A DNA stretch of 64,000 nucleotides from CAIWHR01 sp963809965 (GTDB lineage: Bacteria > Pseudomonadota > Gammaproteobacteria > Burkholderiales > Casimicrobiaceae). Below, one piece after another: positions 18,447 through 27,433 of this stretch; within the stretch, counting starts at the first letter, position 1, and each line of letters opens with the position of its first letter. The stretch covers positions 44,932 through 108,931 of the forward strand of contig CAWELU010000041.1 in assembly GCA_963809965.1 (NCBI GenBank), given 5' to 3'. The notes below the pieces were generated by a model. It was not told where the DNA came from, made no database searches, and saw only the letters and a list, made by a program, of their open reading frames with translations. The translations under genes and the position numbers were made by a program.

Positions 18447-19330
18447 TCAACCTGCGAGGACGGGTTGCGCCGCGCCTCGGCGGCCGACTCGAACACCCGC
18501 GAGGAGAGGCGGCGGCTCTCGAGCTCCTTGCCGAGCTTCAACCGCAGGAAACCGCTGTTCGTGTAACGCGTGACCTTGCGGTAATAGCGCTCTTCGACGT
18601 ACTTGACCGCGTCCATGTAGGCGGCGGTCAGGTCGTCGTCGACGGTGAAGCGGTCGTAGTTGACGACCGAGTTCACCCGCTTGTCAAGCGGTGCAAGCAG
18701 CCGGTCCACGGCGTCCAGGATCGTCCGGGTCGGACTCGGTTCCGCACGCGCATGCCCGCGTAATTCATGAATACCGTGTTGGACTCCGGGTCGTAGGAGA
18801 GCCGATCGTCGCTATGAACGTCTAGCATTCGTTCGCGCAACCGCATCGGCGCGGGATCGAATATCGCAGCGTCCATCAGCGCGGGCGAGTCCACGCGCGG
18901 CCGGAATGGGAGCAGGCTCAGGCTGTCGCGCTCGATGTCGATGCCGGGCGCTACCTCGGCGAGCGTCAATGCACCATCGCCGAGCCGGAAAACGCAGCGC
19001 TCGGTGATGTAGAGGATCTCCTGCCCTCGCTTCGCCGCCTGCGCGCCGCTGAAGGTCACCTGCGACACGTCGGTGACGAATTGCGGTGGTTGCCGTCCTG
19101 CTCGATCGCGAGCCGGCCGTTGGCGATCGCGGTCTTCCTGGGCCTGTTTTCGGGGGGCGACGTTGATGATCGAGTTCGGCACGAGCTCGAATGCCGCTCG
19201 CCGCGCGATCACCTTGCGCTCTCGAGCGGCATCGGCGGCAGCGTCTTCAGCGGAATTCGCACCTCGCCAGAGTAGGCCGGGTCTTCTTGAGCCGCATGCG
19301 TCGATGCCTCCGCAGTCGAAGTCTGCGCTT
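18447..19330 (-). pseudogene. Decayed acyl-CoA:acetate/3-ketoacid CoA-transferase
   Basis: Pieces of a YdiF/propionate-CoA-transferase-like protein are spread over three frames. From the N-terminal side they are PAYSGEVRIPLKTLPPMPLE, KVIARRAAFELVPNSIINV, IANGRLAIEQDG, QVTFSGAQAAKRGQEILYITERCVFRL, EVAPGIDIERDSLSLLPF, and near the end LAPLDKRVNSVVNYDRF...YYRKVTRYTNSGFLRLKLGKEL. The first half of the protein and about 150 residues after SIINV, which would include much of the active site, are missing. Frame changes fit deletions rather than the single-base insertions seen elsewhere. The reading ends at a TGA at 18447-18449. Confidence 0.8.
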
Positions 19331-19688
19331 GCGCGCCCACCAGCACCCGCGTACGCTCTTTCGGCAATTCCGGTGCGAGGGACCACGGGGGATGCGCAAG
19401 GTCGCGGACACGAAGGCGCATGGTCTACGCTGGGGCCAAGCGGGCGCGGCCCTGTCAGGTGCCGCTCGACGGTTTCCTCAAGTTGGCCCCGGCCGCTGCA
19501 CCGGGGCATGGAAGAATGTCCGGCGGAAGACAGACATCGGACACCGCGCCAAGTAAAGTTGCGGCGGCGGTGCGCGGCAACGGGCGCTTGCGCGCGATTT
19601 TGGCTACGGTTGCGTTTCGTGAGGAAATGCCGGACGCGCGGTTGCGCGGTTCGTTGCCGGCGCGGGTCGACATCTACGGGAGGGGAAC
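19331..19688. other. Intergenic region upstream of yjcH-actP
   Basis: About 360 bases with no coding signal I can support. A good Shine-Dalgarno (GGGAGGGG) lies just before the yjcH ATG. Promoter elements for the acetate module should lie here, but I see no convincing -35/-10 pair; a sigma-54-like TTGGCC...GCTGCA near 19483 has the wrong spacing. Confidence 0.4.
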
Positions 19689-20021
19689 ATGGCAGAAATG
19701 ACACAGATGGACTGGAAGGCGGTCGTCGCCGACCCGCGGTTTCACGCGCTGCACCGGAAGAAGATGGCCTTCCTTTGGGGGTTGATGGTCTTCTCCGTGG
19801 TCTACTACTTCCTGCTCCCCATCGGCGCCGCGTATTTCCAGGACCTGTTCAAGATAAAGGTTTTCGGCCCGGTCAATGTCGGCATTCTGTTCGCAATGTC
19901 GGAATTCGTCGTGGCGTGGGGGATCGCCTTCTACTACGCGCACAAGGCCAACGCCGAGTTCGACACGGAGGCGGCCCAGATCGTCAAGGACGTGGAAAAG
20001 AAATACGGGGGTCGCAAATGA
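19689..20021 (+). CDS. yjcH: DUF485 membrane protein, YjcH-like partner of ActP
   Basis: A 110-residue inner-membrane protein with two helices (near 28-50 and 66-84) and the C-terminal motif HKANAEFDTEA, matching the DUF485 family. In E. coli yjcH is co-transcribed with acs and actP. Its stop overlaps the actP start (ATGA), so the pair is coupled. Function beyond association with acetate uptake is not established. Confidence 0.88.
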   Translation: MAEMTQMDWKAVVADPRFHALHRKKMAFLWGLMVFSVVYYFLLPIGAAYFQDLFKIKVFGPVNVGILFAMSEFVVAWGIAFYYAHKANAEFDTEAAQIVKDVEKKYGGRK

Positions 20022-21919
20022 ACTCACGTCGTCTTGCTCTTGCCGCTGGCGCCGTCGCGCTCGCGGCTGTGGCCAACCCCGCGCTGGCGCAAGGCGCCGT
20101 CGCGGCCAAATGGCAGTGGCTGACGTTTGCCGTGTTCGGCGCCATCATCGGCGTCACGATGTTCGTCACATATCTTGCCGCCAAGCGCGTCAAGAACGTG
20201 GCCGATTTCTACACGGCCGGTGGCGGCGTGTCCGGCCTGCAGAACGGCTGGGCCATCGCCGGCGATTACCTGTCGGCCGCGTCGTTTCTCGGCATCGCCG
20301 GCCTCATCTCGATCTGGGGCTACGACGGCTTCATGTATTCGGTGGGTTGGCTGGTCGCGTACATCACCGTGCTGCTGGTGATCGCCGAGCCTTGTCGCAA
20401 CATCGGCAAATACACGCTCGCCGACATTCTTGCGTACCGCAACAATCCAAGGGCGACACGGATCGTCGGCGCGATCTCGGTGATCACCGTTTCGACGTTC
20501 TACCTGACCGCGCAGATGGTCGGCGGCGGCGTGCTGGTGAAGACGTTGATCGGCATCGATTACGAAGTCTCGGTGGTGGTAGTCGGTGTGCTGATGCTGG
20601 GGTACGTACTGTTCGGCGGCATGGTCGCGACGACCTGGGTGCAGATCATCAAGGCAATCCTGCTGGTGACGGCCTCGATCGTGCTGGTAATCATGGTGTG
20701 GTCGCAATACGGGTTCTTCGGTGATTTTCTCAACAATGTGATCGCCGACCCCAAGATCCAGGCGCGCGTGGCGCAGATCCTGGGGGACGGAGCGAAGAAC
20801 ATGACGCCGACGGAGCTTGGCACGCGCTTCCTCGAGCCGGGCCTGCTCTTCAAGGCCCCGATCGACCAGATTTCACTCGGCATGGCGCTGGTGTTCGGGA
20901 CGGCGGGCCTGCCGCACATCCTGATGCGCTTCTTCACGGTGCCGACGGCCCAGGCGGCGCGCAAGTCCGTTATCTGGGCGATGGCGATCATCGGCGGTTT
21001 CTACGTGCTGACGTTGTTTCTCGGCATGGGGTCGGCGATGAAGGTCGGTGCCGATCAGATCCGGGCGATCGATCCCGGCGGGAACATGGCGGCGCCGCTG
21101 CTCGCGCAGGCATTGGGAGGCGGAGCCGATTCGCTGCTGGGCAACTTCATGCTGGCATTCGTCGCTGCCGTGGCGTTCGCCACGATCGTCGCCGTTGTCG
21201 CGGGCCTCGTGCTTGCCGCGGCATCGGCGATGGCGCACGACCTCTATGTCGGCGTCATCCGCGAGGAGCACGTTTCGCCACAGGAACAGGTGAGGGCGGC
21301 CCGGATCGCCACCGTGATCGTCGGCGCCATGGCCATCGCAATCGGCATCGCGGCGAAAGGGCAGAACGTCGCTCACTTGGTTGCACTGGCGTTCGCAGTC
21401 GCCGCCTCGGCCAACTTCCCGTGCGTGCTCCTGACGCTCTACTGGCGGCGCTGCAATACGGGCGGCATCGTGCTTGGCATGATCGTCGGCACGCTGACCG
21501 CCATCGCGCTGGTGCTGGTCTCGCCGAACATGACCTACCCGAAGGCGCTGAAGGCAGCGGCGCAGAAGGTCGTCGATGCGTCGCCGGCCAAGATCGAGGC
21601 GCTCAAGGCCGACCTCGGCAAGGCGGCGGACGATGTCGCCAAGGCCGCGGTCAGCAAGTCGCTCACCGGAGCGGAAAAGGACCTGGTGACGGCAAAGGGC
21701 ACGCTCGACAGGTTCAAAGGCGACGAAACGTCGATGGTGGGCCTCGAGAAGCCGTGGTTCGAGTTGCGCAATCCGGGCCTGATTTCGATCCCGCTGGGCT
21801 TCCTTGCGGTGATCATCGGTTCGCTGCTCTACCGTGACAAGCGCGCCGACGACATGTGGGACGAGCTTTACGTCCGTCAGAACACCGGCATCCTGGCGGC
21901 CAAGGCTGTCGCGCACTGA
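20018..21919 (+). CDS. actP: Cation/acetate symporter with an inserted coiled segment
   Basis: A 633-residue sodium:solute symporter (SLC5) similar to ActP, which imports acetate and other short monocarboxylates. It has a cleavable-looking signal (MNSRRLALAAGAVALAAVANPALAQ cut into parts by an AQ site near 25) and about 13 further helices; DFYTAGGGVSGLQNGWAIA and GDYLSAASFLGIAGL are typical. Usual ActP proteins are about 550 residues. The extra length is an Ala/Lys-rich segment near residues 507-585 (KIEALKADLGKAADDVAKA) before the last helix, likely helical and soluble. Confidence 0.9.
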   Translation: MNSRRLALAAGAVALAAVANPALAQGAVAAKWQWLTFAVFGAIIGVTMFVTYLAAKRVKNVADFYTAGGGVSGLQNGWAIAGDYLSAASFLGIAGLISIWGYDGFMYSVGWLVAYITVLLVIAEPCRNIGKYTLADILAYRNNPRATRIVGAISVITVSTFYLTAQMVGGGVLVKTLIGIDYEVSVVVVGVLMLGYVLFGGMVATTWVQIIKAILLVTASIVLVIMVWSQYGFFGDFLNNVIADPKIQARVAQILGDGAKNMTPTELGTRFLEPGLLFKAPIDQISLGMALVFGTAGLPHILMRFFTVPTAQAARKSVIWAMAIIGGFYVLTLFLGMGSAMKVGADQIRAIDPGGNMAAPLLAQALGGGADSLLGNFMLAFVAAVAFATIVAVVAGLVLAAASAMAHDLYVGVIREEHVSPQEQVRAARIATVIVGAMAIAIGIAAKGQNVAHLVALAFAVAASANFPCVLLTLYWRRCNTGGIVLGMIVGTLTAIALVLVSPNMTYPKALKAAAQKVVDASPAKIEALKADLGKAADDVAKAAVSKSLTGAEKDLVTAKGTLDRFKGDETSMVGLEKPWFELRNPGLISIPLGFLAVIIGSLLYRDKRADDMWDELYVRQNTGILAAKAVAH

Positions 21920-21940
21920 ACGTTGACTGTTGATGCAGCG

Positions 21941-21971
21941 CAAGGACCCCTGCCGCGAGCGGGGGTCCTTG
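21941..21971 (+). terminator. Hairpin after actP
   Basis: A perfect 10-bp stem, CAAGGACCCC (21941-21950) and GGGGTCCTTG (21962-21971), with an 11-nt loop, lies 21 bp after the actP stop. No strong T-tract follows, so it may act with Rho or as mRNA end protection. Confidence 0.6.
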
Positions 21972-22041
21972 CTTGCGCGGGCGGCACCGACTGCTTACGC
22001 TAGCGAGAGCGATTGCAGCGCCGCCGCCGCGCTCGAGTGAC

Positions 22042-23928
22042 ATGCCAGCCCGGTCCCCCACCGCCGACGCGACGACGGAATTTCTCCGTCACTACACGCC
22101 GTTCAATCGGATGAGCGACGCCGCGCTGGCGTTCTTCGTGCCGCGGCTGACGTATGCGCAATTCGCGAAGGACACGACGATCCTCGGCACCCACAGCGGT
22201 CCGGTCACGAATCTGCACATCGTTCAGCGCGGGCTGGTCGGCAGCCGGCCCGACAATACCCAGGCTGATCCCGACCGTACGCTCGGCCCGGGCGAGCTTT
22301 TCCCGGTTGGCGCGCTCTCGGCCGGAGGCACGACGACGAAGGTCTTCTCCGCGCTCAAGGACACGGCCTGCTACCTGCTCGCGCGTGATGATTTCCTCGA
22401 GCTGCGGCAGGCGTCGCCGGAATTCGAGCGCTATTGCACGCAGGCGATCACCGAGACGCTCAGGCAGTCGCTCGAGAGTCTGTACAGCCAGTACAGCCAG
22501 CGGGCCGCCGAGCAGCAGCTTCTGACGCGCCCACTCGCGGAACTGGTTCGCAACGCCCCGGTCGCGTGCGCGGCGACGGCGACGCTGCGGACGGCGGCGC
22601 AACAGATGGCTGACGCGAAGGTACGCACCATCATCGCGCTCGGTCGCGACGATGCCCCGGTCGGGATGTTCACCCTCGTCGATCTGCTGCGCCGCGTGGT
22701 GCTGCCCGGGCGCGGGCTCGATGCTCCGGTGGCCGACGTCATGACGACCCCGCTGGTGACGCTGCCCGCATCGGCGACGGCGTCGGAGGCGATGCACGTG
22801 ATGGCCGAGCGTGGCGTCCGGCAACTTGTCGTCGTCGACAACGGCCGCCTGTGCGGCGTCGTCAATGAACGCGATCTGTTCGCGCTCCAGCGGGTCACGT
22901 TGCGGCAGGTGCACGAGGAACTGCACGCCGCCGAGACGATCGAGGCATTGCAGCGCGTGGGCGAGGACATCCATCGGCTGACGCAGAACCTGCTCGCCCA
23001 GGGCGTGGGCGCCGAGACGCTGACGCGGACGATCACCGCGCTCAACGACGCGCTGTCGCGCCGCGCGATCGAGCTCGTGCTGCGGCGACACGATCTGTCC
23101 GATATCGACTGGTGCTGGCTCGCGCTCGGCAGCGACGGGCGTGGCGAGCAGACCTTCGCGACCGACCAGGACAATGCGCTGCTGTTCTCGGCTGCCGACG
23201 CGACGGACGCGCCGCCGCGGCGTGCGCGGCTCCTCGCCTTCGCGCGCGAGGTCAACGCCGCCCTTGATGCGCTGGGATTCCCGCTGTGCTCGGGTAACGT
23301 GATGGCGAGCAACCCGGACCTCTGCAGGTCGATGGACGAATGGAAGGACAAGTTCCTGGCCTGGATCCGGGAGCCGACGCCGCAGGCGCTGCTCAACGCG
23401 AACATCGTCTTCGATTTTCGTCCCCTTTTCGGCAATACCACACTATGTGACGCACTGCGCGAATGGCTGTTCGGCTATACGCAGGCCAATCCGATGTTCC
23501 TGCGCTTCATGGTGCAAAACGCGCTCGACGTGGAGCCGCCGCTGGGACTGATCCGCACGTTCGTGGTGGACGACGAGCCCGGTGCCAAGGGAACGCTCGA
23601 CCTCAAGACCCGCGGTACGCGGCTATTCGTGGACTGTGCCCGGGTCTTCGCACTCGCGCTGGGCATCCCCGACACGGGGACGGCCGCGCGGCTCCGGCAC
23701 GCCGGCGAGCGCCTGCACGTCGCGCGCCGGCACGTCGATGCGACAGTCGAGGCGTTTCAGTTCCTGCAACTGTTGCGGTTGCGCCAGCAGGACCAGCCGA
23801 GCGTGGCGGGCAAACCCAATCGCCTCGATCCCAACATGCTCAACGAGATCGACCAGCGGATGCTGAAGGAAGCCTTTCGTCAGGCGAAACAGGTCCAGGA
23901 ACGGCTGCGCATGTCCTATCGCCTTTAG
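22042..23928 (+). CDS. cNMP-binding/CBS/DUF294 putative nucleotidyltransferase
   Basis: A 628-residue cytoplasmic regulator. The order is a cyclic-nucleotide-binding-like domain (about 20-135), two CBS domains (about 165-285, with VADVMTTPLVTLPASATASEAM), a DUF294 nucleotidyltransferase domain with GSDGRGEQTFATDQDNALL (about 358-376), and a C-terminal DUF294 substrate-binding-like domain. The GS-x-D-x-D pattern is intact, so a GlnD-like transferase activity is possible. It belongs to the conserved neighbourhood of the SLC5-kinase acetate sensor. The start at 22042 begins the domain without an arginine-rich extension. Confidence 0.87.
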   Translation: MPARSPTADATTEFLRHYTPFNRMSDAALAFFVPRLTYAQFAKDTTILGTHSGPVTNLHIVQRGLVGSRPDNTQADPDRTLGPGELFPVGALSAGGTTTKVFSALKDTACYLLARDDFLELRQASPEFERYCTQAITETLRQSLESLYSQYSQRAAEQQLLTRPLAELVRNAPVACAATATLRTAAQQMADAKVRTIIALGRDDAPVGMFTLVDLLRRVVLPGRGLDAPVADVMTTPLVTLPASATASEAMHVMAERGVRQLVVVDNGRLCGVVNERDLFALQRVTLRQVHEELHAAETIEALQRVGEDIHRLTQNLLAQGVGAETLTRTITALNDALSRRAIELVLRRHDLSDIDWCWLALGSDGRGEQTFATDQDNALLFSAADATDAPPRRARLLAFAREVNAALDALGFPLCSGNVMASNPDLCRSMDEWKDKFLAWIREPTPQALLNANIVFDFRPLFGNTTLCDALREWLFGYTQANPMFLRFMVQNALDVEPPLGLIRTFVVDDEPGAKGTLDLKTRGTRLFVDCARVFALALGIPDTGTAARLRHAGERLHVARRHVDATVEAFQFLQLLRLRQQDQPSVAGKPNRLDPNMLNEIDQRMLKEAFRQAKQVQERLRMSYRL

Positions 23929-24001
23929 AAGGGACAGGCCCTAACATGGAGCCGTGCGCAACGACACGACGCGGAAGTCGACCCGAGGAGGAGAGCGTTC
24001 G

Positions 24002-24199
24002 ATGCTTCGATCTGCGATAAAGGGGCAGCGGCTCGTGGTCGTGTTCCTGCTTGGCGTGATCCTGTTCAACTATCCGTTGCTGGCGCTGTTCAACCGGGCA
24101 ACGGACATCGCCGGCATTCCGGTGCTGTACGTCTACATCTTCGGCGCGTGGGCGTTGCTCATCGGCCTCGCCGCGCTGGTGATCGAGCGTTCGCGCTAG
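24002..24199 (+). CDS. Small two-helix membrane protein
   Basis: A 65-residue protein with two hydrophobic helices (VVVFLLGVILFNYPLLALF and VLYVYIFGAWALLIGLAALVI) and a basic end ERSR. A GAGGAGGAG Shine-Dalgarno precedes the ATG. It ends 29 bp before the SLC5-histidine kinase gene. Short proteins of this form are found next to such sensors in betaproteobacteria and could modulate the sensor; this is inference. Confidence 0.72.
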   Translation: MLRSAIKGQRLVVVFLLGVILFNYPLLALFNRATDIAGIPVLYVYIFGAWALLIGLAALVIERSR

Positions 24200-24228
24200 T
24201 CCCGTCGCCGGAACCGCGCGGGACTGCC

Positions 24229-27010
24229 ATGCTCCAGAGCTGGGTGATCATCCCCATCGCGCTGGCTTACCTCGGCGTGCTGTTCGCCATTGCCTACTAC
24301 GGCGATCACCGGGCCGACCGTGGCCGCTCGATCATCGCCAATCCATACATCTACGCACTGTCGCTGGGCGTGTACGCCACGGCATGGACGTTCTACGGAA
24401 GCGTCGGCCGCGCCGCCGGGGACGGTGTGGGCTTCCTGCCGATCTATGTCGGACCGACGCTGATGATGGCGCTGTGGTGGCTGGTGATCAGGAAGATCAT
24501 CCGCATCAGCAAGACGAACCGCATCACGTCGCTTGCCGACTTTGTTTCGTCCCGCTACGGCAAGAGCGCGCTTTTGGCCGGGCTCGTCACCATCATCGCG
24601 GTGATCGGCGTTCTCCCCTACATCGCGCTGCAGCTCAAGGCCATCTCCCACAGCTACACCATCCTTGCCCAGTACCCGGACGTCGTATTGTCCGCCCAGC
24701 GCGCGACGGTGCCGGTGCAGGAGGATACGGCGTTCTGGATGGCTCTCCTGCTCGCAACGTTCACGATCCTGTTCGGGACGCGGCATCTCGATGCCTCCGA
24801 GCGCCACGAGGGTCTGGTGGCGGCGATCGCGTTCGAGTCGATCGTCAAGCTGGTTTCCTTTCTCGCCGTGGGTGCGTTCGTGACCTACGGGATCTACAAT
24901 GGCCTGGCCGACATCTTTCAGCGCGCCGCTGCACCATCCGAAGCTTGCCGCGCTTTTCGCGCCGCTGGGCGGAGTTGCGGGCAGCTACGCCAACTGGGCC
25001 TGGCTGACACTGCTCTCGATGTTCGCCATCGTGTTCCTGCCGCGCCAGTTCCAGATCGCGGTCGTCGAGAACGTCAACGAGAACCACGTCGGCAAGGCGA
25101 TCTGGCTCTTCCCGCTCTACATGCTGGCGATGAACCTGTTCGTCGTGCCGGTCGCGTTCGGTGGGGTCATGCATTTCGACGCGGCCGGGGTCGATCCGGA
25201 CACTTTCGTCCTCACCCTGCCCATGGCCGAGAAGCAGGAGGCGCTCGCGCTGCTCGTGTTCATCGGCGGGCTTTCCGCCGCGACGGGCATGGTGATCGTG
25301 GAGACGATCGCCCTCTCGACGATGGTGTGCAACGACCTGGTGATGCCGGTGCTGTTGCGCATCCGGTGGATGGGGCTGGTCGAGCGGCAGAACCTCACCG
25401 GCGTCCTGCTCGGCATCCGGCGTGGAGCAATCGTCGGCATCGTGCTCCTCGGCTATCTCTATTTCCGGTTGGCTGGCGAAGCCTACGCGCTCGTCGCGAT
25501 CGGATTGATCTCGTTCGCCGCGGTGGCACAGTTCGCGCCGGTGACCATCGGCGGGATCTACTGGAAAGGCGCTACCCGCGCCGGCGCGCTCGCCGGGCTC
25601 CTCGCCGGCTTCGCCGTATGGCTGTACACCCTGTTGCTGCCTTCCTTCGCCAAATCCGGCTGGCTGCCCATCGGCTTCCTGCAGGACGGGCCGCTGGGCA
25701 TTGCGCTGTTGAAGCCGTACGCGCTGTTCGGACTCGAGGGCCTGAACGACATAACGCACGCGATGCTGTGGAGCATGCTCGCCAATGTCGGTGCGTACGT
25801 CGCCGTGTCTGCGCTTACGCGCCAAAGCGTGGCCGAGCAGGCGCAGGCGGCGCGCTTCGTCGACGTGTTCCGGCGCGACGGCGAGGTTGCCGACGTGCAT
25901 TTGTGGAAGGGAACGGCCTCGCTGCCGGACTTGAAGGCGCTGCTCGCACGGTTTCTTGGGCCGGAGCGCGCCGACGCGGCGCTGTCCGAGCACGCCACGC
26001 GGCGTGGCTTCGCGTCCATTTCCGTAATGCCGGCCGATGCCGGCCTCGTGCAGTTCGCCGAAACGGAGCTCGCCGGGGCCATCGGCGGCGCGTCGGCGCG
26101 GATCATGGTCGCTTCCACCGTACGCGAGGACGAGCTGTCCGTCGACGAGGTTCGGTCGATGCTCGACGAGGCCTCGCAGGTCATCGCGTACAGCCACGAA
26201 CTGAAGCAGAAATCGCAGGAGCTCATTGCGGCCACCAACGAGCTGCGCGCCGCCAACGACCGGCTGCAGGAGCTCGATCGACTGAAGGACGACTTCATCT
26301 CCACGGTGACCCACGAGCTGCGCACGCCGTTGACGGCGATCCGCAGCGCGGCCGAAGTCCTGCACGACAACCCCCAGCTCGGTGCCGGAGAGCGGCAGGC
26401 GTTTCTGGCGATCGTCATCCAGGAAAGCGAGCGCCTCACCCGGCTCATCAATCAGGTGCTCGATCTGGCCAAGCTCGAATCCGGGCGCGCCGAATGGCAC
26501 GTGGCCGAGATCGACCTCGGGTCCGTCATCGCGGATTCGCTGGATGCGACGCGGCAACTGTTCCGCGCCAGGAACGTCACCCTCGAGGCGCACCTTCCCG
26601 ACCGGGTACCGCCGGTCAATGGCGACCGCGACCGGCTGGTTCAGGTGCTGGTCAATCTGCTGTCGAACGCGGCCAAGTTTGTCATGCCCAACGAGGGGCG
26701 GGTCACCGTTGCATTGGGCCGGCGGGACGCGATGCTGCGCGTCGCGGTCAGCGACAACGGACCGGGCATCGCCAGTGAAGACCAGCGAATCATCTTCGAG
26801 AAGTTCCGCCAGGCCGGAAATACGATGACGGAGAAGCCGCAGGGTACGGGGCTGGGGCTGCCGATCAGCCGGCAGATCGTCGAGCACCTCGGCGGACGGC
26901 TCTGGGTCGAGAGCGAAGCGGGCCGCGGGGCGACCTTCATCTTCGAACTGCCGTTGGCGCGGCAGGCGGAACCGGATCGCGAAGCAGCCGAGGAAGCGGG
27001 CGGCAAATGA
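24229..27010 (+). CDS. SLC5-domain sensor histidine kinase, CrbS/MxtR-like (one apparent insertion)
   Basis: A fusion of about 926 residues between a sodium:solute symporter domain and a histidine kinase. The SLC5 part covers about residues 1-520 (YATAWTFYGSVGRAAG, ITSLADFVSSRYGKSA). After a linker and coiled coil (AANDRLQELDRLKDD), the DHp box THELRTPLTAIRSA places the phospho-histidine near 695. The ATPase has NLLSNAAKF, DNGPGI and GTGLGLPIS. Related CrbS/MxtR proteins control acetate use. An extra C near 24934 breaks the frame. A lone receiver gene follows. Confidence 0.88.
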
Positions 27011-27062
27011 AACGCGACGGACGGAAACCCGGAGGAAGCACCCTCACGGCGCAGGAGGAAAG

Positions 27063-27431
27063 GTGGGAAAGAAAATACTGATCGTCGAGGACGAGCCCAA
27101 TATCGTGTTCACGCTCGAATTCGTCATGAAGCAGAAAGGTTACGTCGTCAAGGTCGTCAACGACGGCGAGGCCGCGCTCGCCGCCGTGGCCGAGTTCGCG
27201 CCGGACCTGATCCTGCTCGACGTGATGATGCCGCGCATGAGCGGCTATGACGTCTGCCAGCGCGTCCGCGAGAATGCCGCGTGGCAGGGAATCCGGATCA
27301 TCATGCTTTCCGCGAAGGGCCGCGAGATCGAGGTGAACAAGGGCCTGGCCGTGGGTGCGGACGCGTACGTGACCAAGCCGTTCTCCACCCGCGACCTGGT
27401 CGAGAAGGTCCGCTCGATGCTCGGCGAATAG
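27063..27431 (+). CDS. Single-domain response regulator (receiver only)
   Basis: A 122-residue receiver domain beginning at GTG. Conserved residues are E9-D10, phosphoacceptor D53 (LILLDVMMP), S83 and K105 (VTKPFS). There is no DNA-binding output domain, whereas CrbR-type partners carry a LuxR HTH. The signal must therefore pass to another protein, perhaps the kinase-like exonuclease fusion that starts 2 bp later. An AGGAGGAAAG stretch precedes the GTG. Confidence 0.9.
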   Translation: MGKKILIVEDEPNIVFTLEFVMKQKGYVVKVVNDGEAALAAVAEFAPDLILLDVMMPRMSGYDVCQRVRENAAWQGIRIIMLSAKGREIEVNKGLAVGADAYVTKPFSTRDLVEKVRSMLGE

Positions 27432-27433
27432 AC

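Noticed and set aside
16391..18709. A 772-codon open frame on the minus strand
   Set aside because: It is antisense to the acyl-CoA synthetase and enoyl-CoA hydratase genes and rich in Arg, Asp and His, typical of a shadow frame in GC-rich DNA. Only its first about 80 codons carry real signal, from the CoA-transferase remnant.
19478..19500. Sigma-54 promoter upstream of yjcH
   Set aside because: The GG and GC doublets are one base too far apart for a -24/-12 element.
24845..26887. A 680-codon open frame on the minus strand
   Set aside because: It mirrors the SLC5-histidine kinase and has the low-complexity Arg/Asp/Gln composition of a shadow frame.
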